Shown here piece after piece: positions 62,021 to 64,000 of a stretch of 64,000 bases of DNA (the first letter of the stretch is position 1; each line of letters starts with the position of its first letter). Location of the stretch: assembly GCF_040939455.1 (NCBI RefSeq), contig NC_134110.1, positions 7,501-71,500 of the forward strand, written 5' to 3'. The notes under the pieces are model-generated. The model was given only the letters and a program-made list of their open reading frames with translations, made no database searches and was not told the DNA's origin. This DNA is from Microcebus murinus (taxonomy: Eukaryota; Chordata; Mammalia; Primates; Cheirogaleidae). A program made the position numbers and the translations under genes.

Positions 62021-62595
62021 CCCGCCCGCAGCCTCCCTGCGCCTCCCGGGCCGCGCGCCCCCGCCCGTGCCGCCGCGGGCGCTGCACTTGTGCCCCCACG
62101 GCCTCCTCTCACCTGTGCCCCGACCTCGGGCTCCGCGGTTAGCCTTCCTGCGCTTCAGCCGCTTGTCTGTGAAATGGGCACAGCAGCGCAGCCCGCGGGC
62201 GGTCGGGGCGATGGCTGGCACTCCGGCTGCTCGTCCCTGTCACGCGGGTGCTGCGGGGACGGAAGGAGCCGGCTGGCAGGGCTCTTTCGGACACCGCCTG
62301 TCCCCAGCAGGGCGGGCAGGCACGCCCCGGCCGAGGCCCCGCGCCACCAGTGGCAGAGCCCGCGTCCTTGCCTCCTGTTCGGCTGGAGGGGCTCCGGCGG
62401 CGGCGCCCTGCCGGTGCGGCTCCCTGGTCCTCGCGCGGACGCAGTGGGGCGACGCGGAGCGGAGCGGCGGCAGAGGTGGGGCGCTGGCGCCAGAGGCCCC
62501 AGTTCTGGACGGCCTGCGGAGCTGGGCCCTCGTCTCCAGGAGCCCGGTGCCGGGGGCGCCTGCAGGGGTTGGGCCCAGGCCGGCGGGGCTGCTTC

Positions 62596-62996
62596 TCCGC
62601 AGGCCGTGCTCCCTGCAGGCCGTGCTCCCCGCGTGCAGGCCGTGCTCCCTGCAGGCCGTGCTCCCCGCGTGCAGGCCGTGCTCCCCGCAGGCCGTGCTCC
62701 CCGCGTGCAGGCCGTGCTCCCCGAATGCCGTGCTCGCCGCATGCAGGCCGTGCTCCCCGCGTGCAGGCCGTGCTCCTCGCGTGCAGGCCGTGCTCCCCGC
62801 GTGCAGGCCGTGCTCCCCGCGTGCAGGCCGTGCTCCCCGCATGCTGTGCTCCCCACGTGCAGGCCGTGCTCCCCGCAGGCCGTGCTCCCCGCAGGCCGTG
62901 CTCCCCGCATGCTGTGCTCCCCGCGTGCAGGCCGTGCTCCCGGCGTGCAGGTCGTGCTCCCCGCATGAAGGCCGTGCTCCCCGCAGGCCATGCTCC
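62596..62996 (+). repeat. Minisatellite of 16 and 20 bp units, (gtgc)AGGCCGTGCTCCCCGC
   Basis: About 20 or more copies of 'aggccgtgctccccgc', many with an extra 'gtgc'. Mixing of 16 and 20 bp units leaves several frames open on both strands, which explains the long false open frames here. Confidence 0.95.
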
Positions 62997-63564
62997 CTGC
63001 CTGGTTCCTCTGAGCCTCCACCCTCACTCCTGGGTCTCGCTGCTTTTCCGCATTGCGAGCTTGGCTTTCTGCAGGGCAGTGGGGCTGGGCTGCGTGGAAG
63101 CACTTTCCTAGCGGGCCAAGTGAGAGCAGAGGGGCAGGCGTGGCCTGTGGGCGCGGGACTGTTGCCGGGACCTCCGGGGCGATGGCAGCTGAAGCTGCTC
63201 CCGGAGTGGTCCTCAGAACTTGGTTGACTCAGCGTTTGCCAATTCGAGCAGGGTCTGATTCCCAGGTTCTCTTGGGCTTGTGTGTCCCGGCTGTAAGTGG
63301 TGCAGCCAGCCTGTTTCTCCAAAGGGAGCCAGGCAGGGCTGCAGCTCTACTCGGGGTGCCTGAGCCTGTCTGAGCGAACTCGGGAACGGCCCAGCCAGGG
63401 CTTTGGCCAAAGGCAGAGGCTCGTCCTCAGTGTGCACACGGACTGCCCCTGTGTCGGGTGAATTTCCTGTGGGACTGTTTAGTTAACAAGGAAATAGAGT
63501 GTCCTGTTTCAGATTTTTTCGGATGACTTTAGAGCCCTCTATCAGTATTTTCATTGAAAAAATT

Positions 63565-63850
63565 TTTTGAACAATGGAGATATCTACGTAAGTGAGGCTA
63601 CAAGGTGTGATGTCAGGAGTGTGGCTTTAGACTTGGGTGGACTTGAACTTGCAGCCAGGGTCTGCTGCTCACATTGTTGGGCATGTTATACCACCTCTCT
63701 GTCCCATTTCCTGTTTGGTCTGGTGGGAATCTTACCTTCCTCGTTGGGTAACTGAAGGTTCTGGAAAATGTTATGGAAAATGGCTCGCACACAGTAGGCA
63801 CTACGTGGCAGCCACATGAAATGTCAGTGTCTTTGGCCAAATATGTGGTA
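63565..63850 (-). mobile_element. MIR, antisense, in TBC1D2B intron 1
   Basis: 'gtggctttagacttgggtggacttgaacttgcagcc' to 'ctgtcccatttcctg' and 'gctcgcacacagtaggcac' is reverse-complement MIR. Confidence 0.65.
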
Positions 63851-64000
63851 TAATCAGATGGTGAAGTATTACCCAGTAGTGAACATGAAGGAGCTAGCCC
63901 TGTGTGTGTCAGGGTGGATTACTCTCACAAACAAAATGAGTGACAGAAGGATTGTGTTCAGAAGGATAGCGTGTATGTGGAGGTTGAGAAGATCGTGTGA

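Larger units (their letters stand above)
61000..62560 (+). promoter_or_regulatory. CpG island and promoter of TBC1D2B
   Basis: CpG density and GC content rise at about 61030 and remain very high into intron 1. No TATA box is evident. 'actacaagtcccaggatgc' at about 61225 (an ACTACAATTCCC-type ZNF143-like motif) and adjacent CpG-rich boxes are plausible promoter elements (inference). Confidence 0.75.
61724..64000 (+). other. TBC1D2B: TBC1D2B intron 1, beginning
   Basis: From the donor at 61724 the sequence is intronic to the end of the window. Apart from the arrays and MIR listed separately, nothing else is recognised. Confidence 0.7.

Noticed and set aside
61106..63322. Several frames of 275-421 residues around TBC1D2B intron 1
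   Set aside because: Produced by GC-rich DNA and tandem arrays lacking stops; only 61391-61723 has a protein-family match and a splice donor.

Overview
This window is nuclear DNA from a primate, most likely a strepsirrhine (lemur or galago type). The main evidence is the Alu family: copies at about 28286, 40379, 43618, 44045 and 51128 carry the lemuriform signature 'agcaagacc...ctataaatagaaagaaatt', and an L1 3' end at 29084-30092 has the matching strepsirrhine-like 3' UTR. Genes are split into exons with GT-AG introns, and MIR, L1, hAT, mariner and LTR elements fill the spaces. Species was inferred from repeats only.

Three protein-coding genes are recognisable, in an order known from human chromosome 15q25 (seen here in the opposite orientation). 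CIB2 is complete on the + strand (six coding exons, 17608-35486, 187 aa). SH2D7 is complete on the - strand (six coding exons, 47199 down to 37676, 459 aa). TBC1D2B enters on the + strand with its first coding exon (61391-61723), and the window ends inside its intron 1. CIB2 and TBC1D2B start in CpG islands. IDH3A, which lies head-to-head with CIB2 in human, is not in the window and is expected just beyond its left edge.

Layout: 1-4790 is a very large tandem array of 30-33 bp units, each pairing a YY1-like CCATTTTG core with an NRF1-like GCGCATGCGC core, and arranged in a 0.83-0.94 kb higher-order repeat. 4800-16850 is intergenic: a CBX3 (HP1 gamma) processed pseudogene split by a 1025 bp solo LTR with a clean 5 bp target duplication, a MaLR-type LTR, an 18-copy minisatellite of about 127 bp (9968-12272), a 387 bp solo LTR with perfect ends inside a MIR, and another LTR. 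16860-36100 is CIB2, whose introns hold Alu, L1, MER5 and MIR copies and several short tandem repeats. 36100-47200 is mostly SH2D7. 47200-61000 has no gene I can recognise, but holds a nearly full-length dead hAT-Charlie transposon (48017-50522) and a dead cecropia-type mariner related to Hsmar1 (59724-60957). 61000-64000 is the TBC1D2B CpG island, with three separate GC-rich tandem arrays around exon 1.

The genes do not form a pathway: CIB2 is a calcium sensor of the hair-cell mechanotransduction complex, SH2D7 is an SH2 adaptor, and TBC1D2B is a PH/TBC Rab-GAP. The most unusual signal is the YY1/NRF1 array at the left edge.
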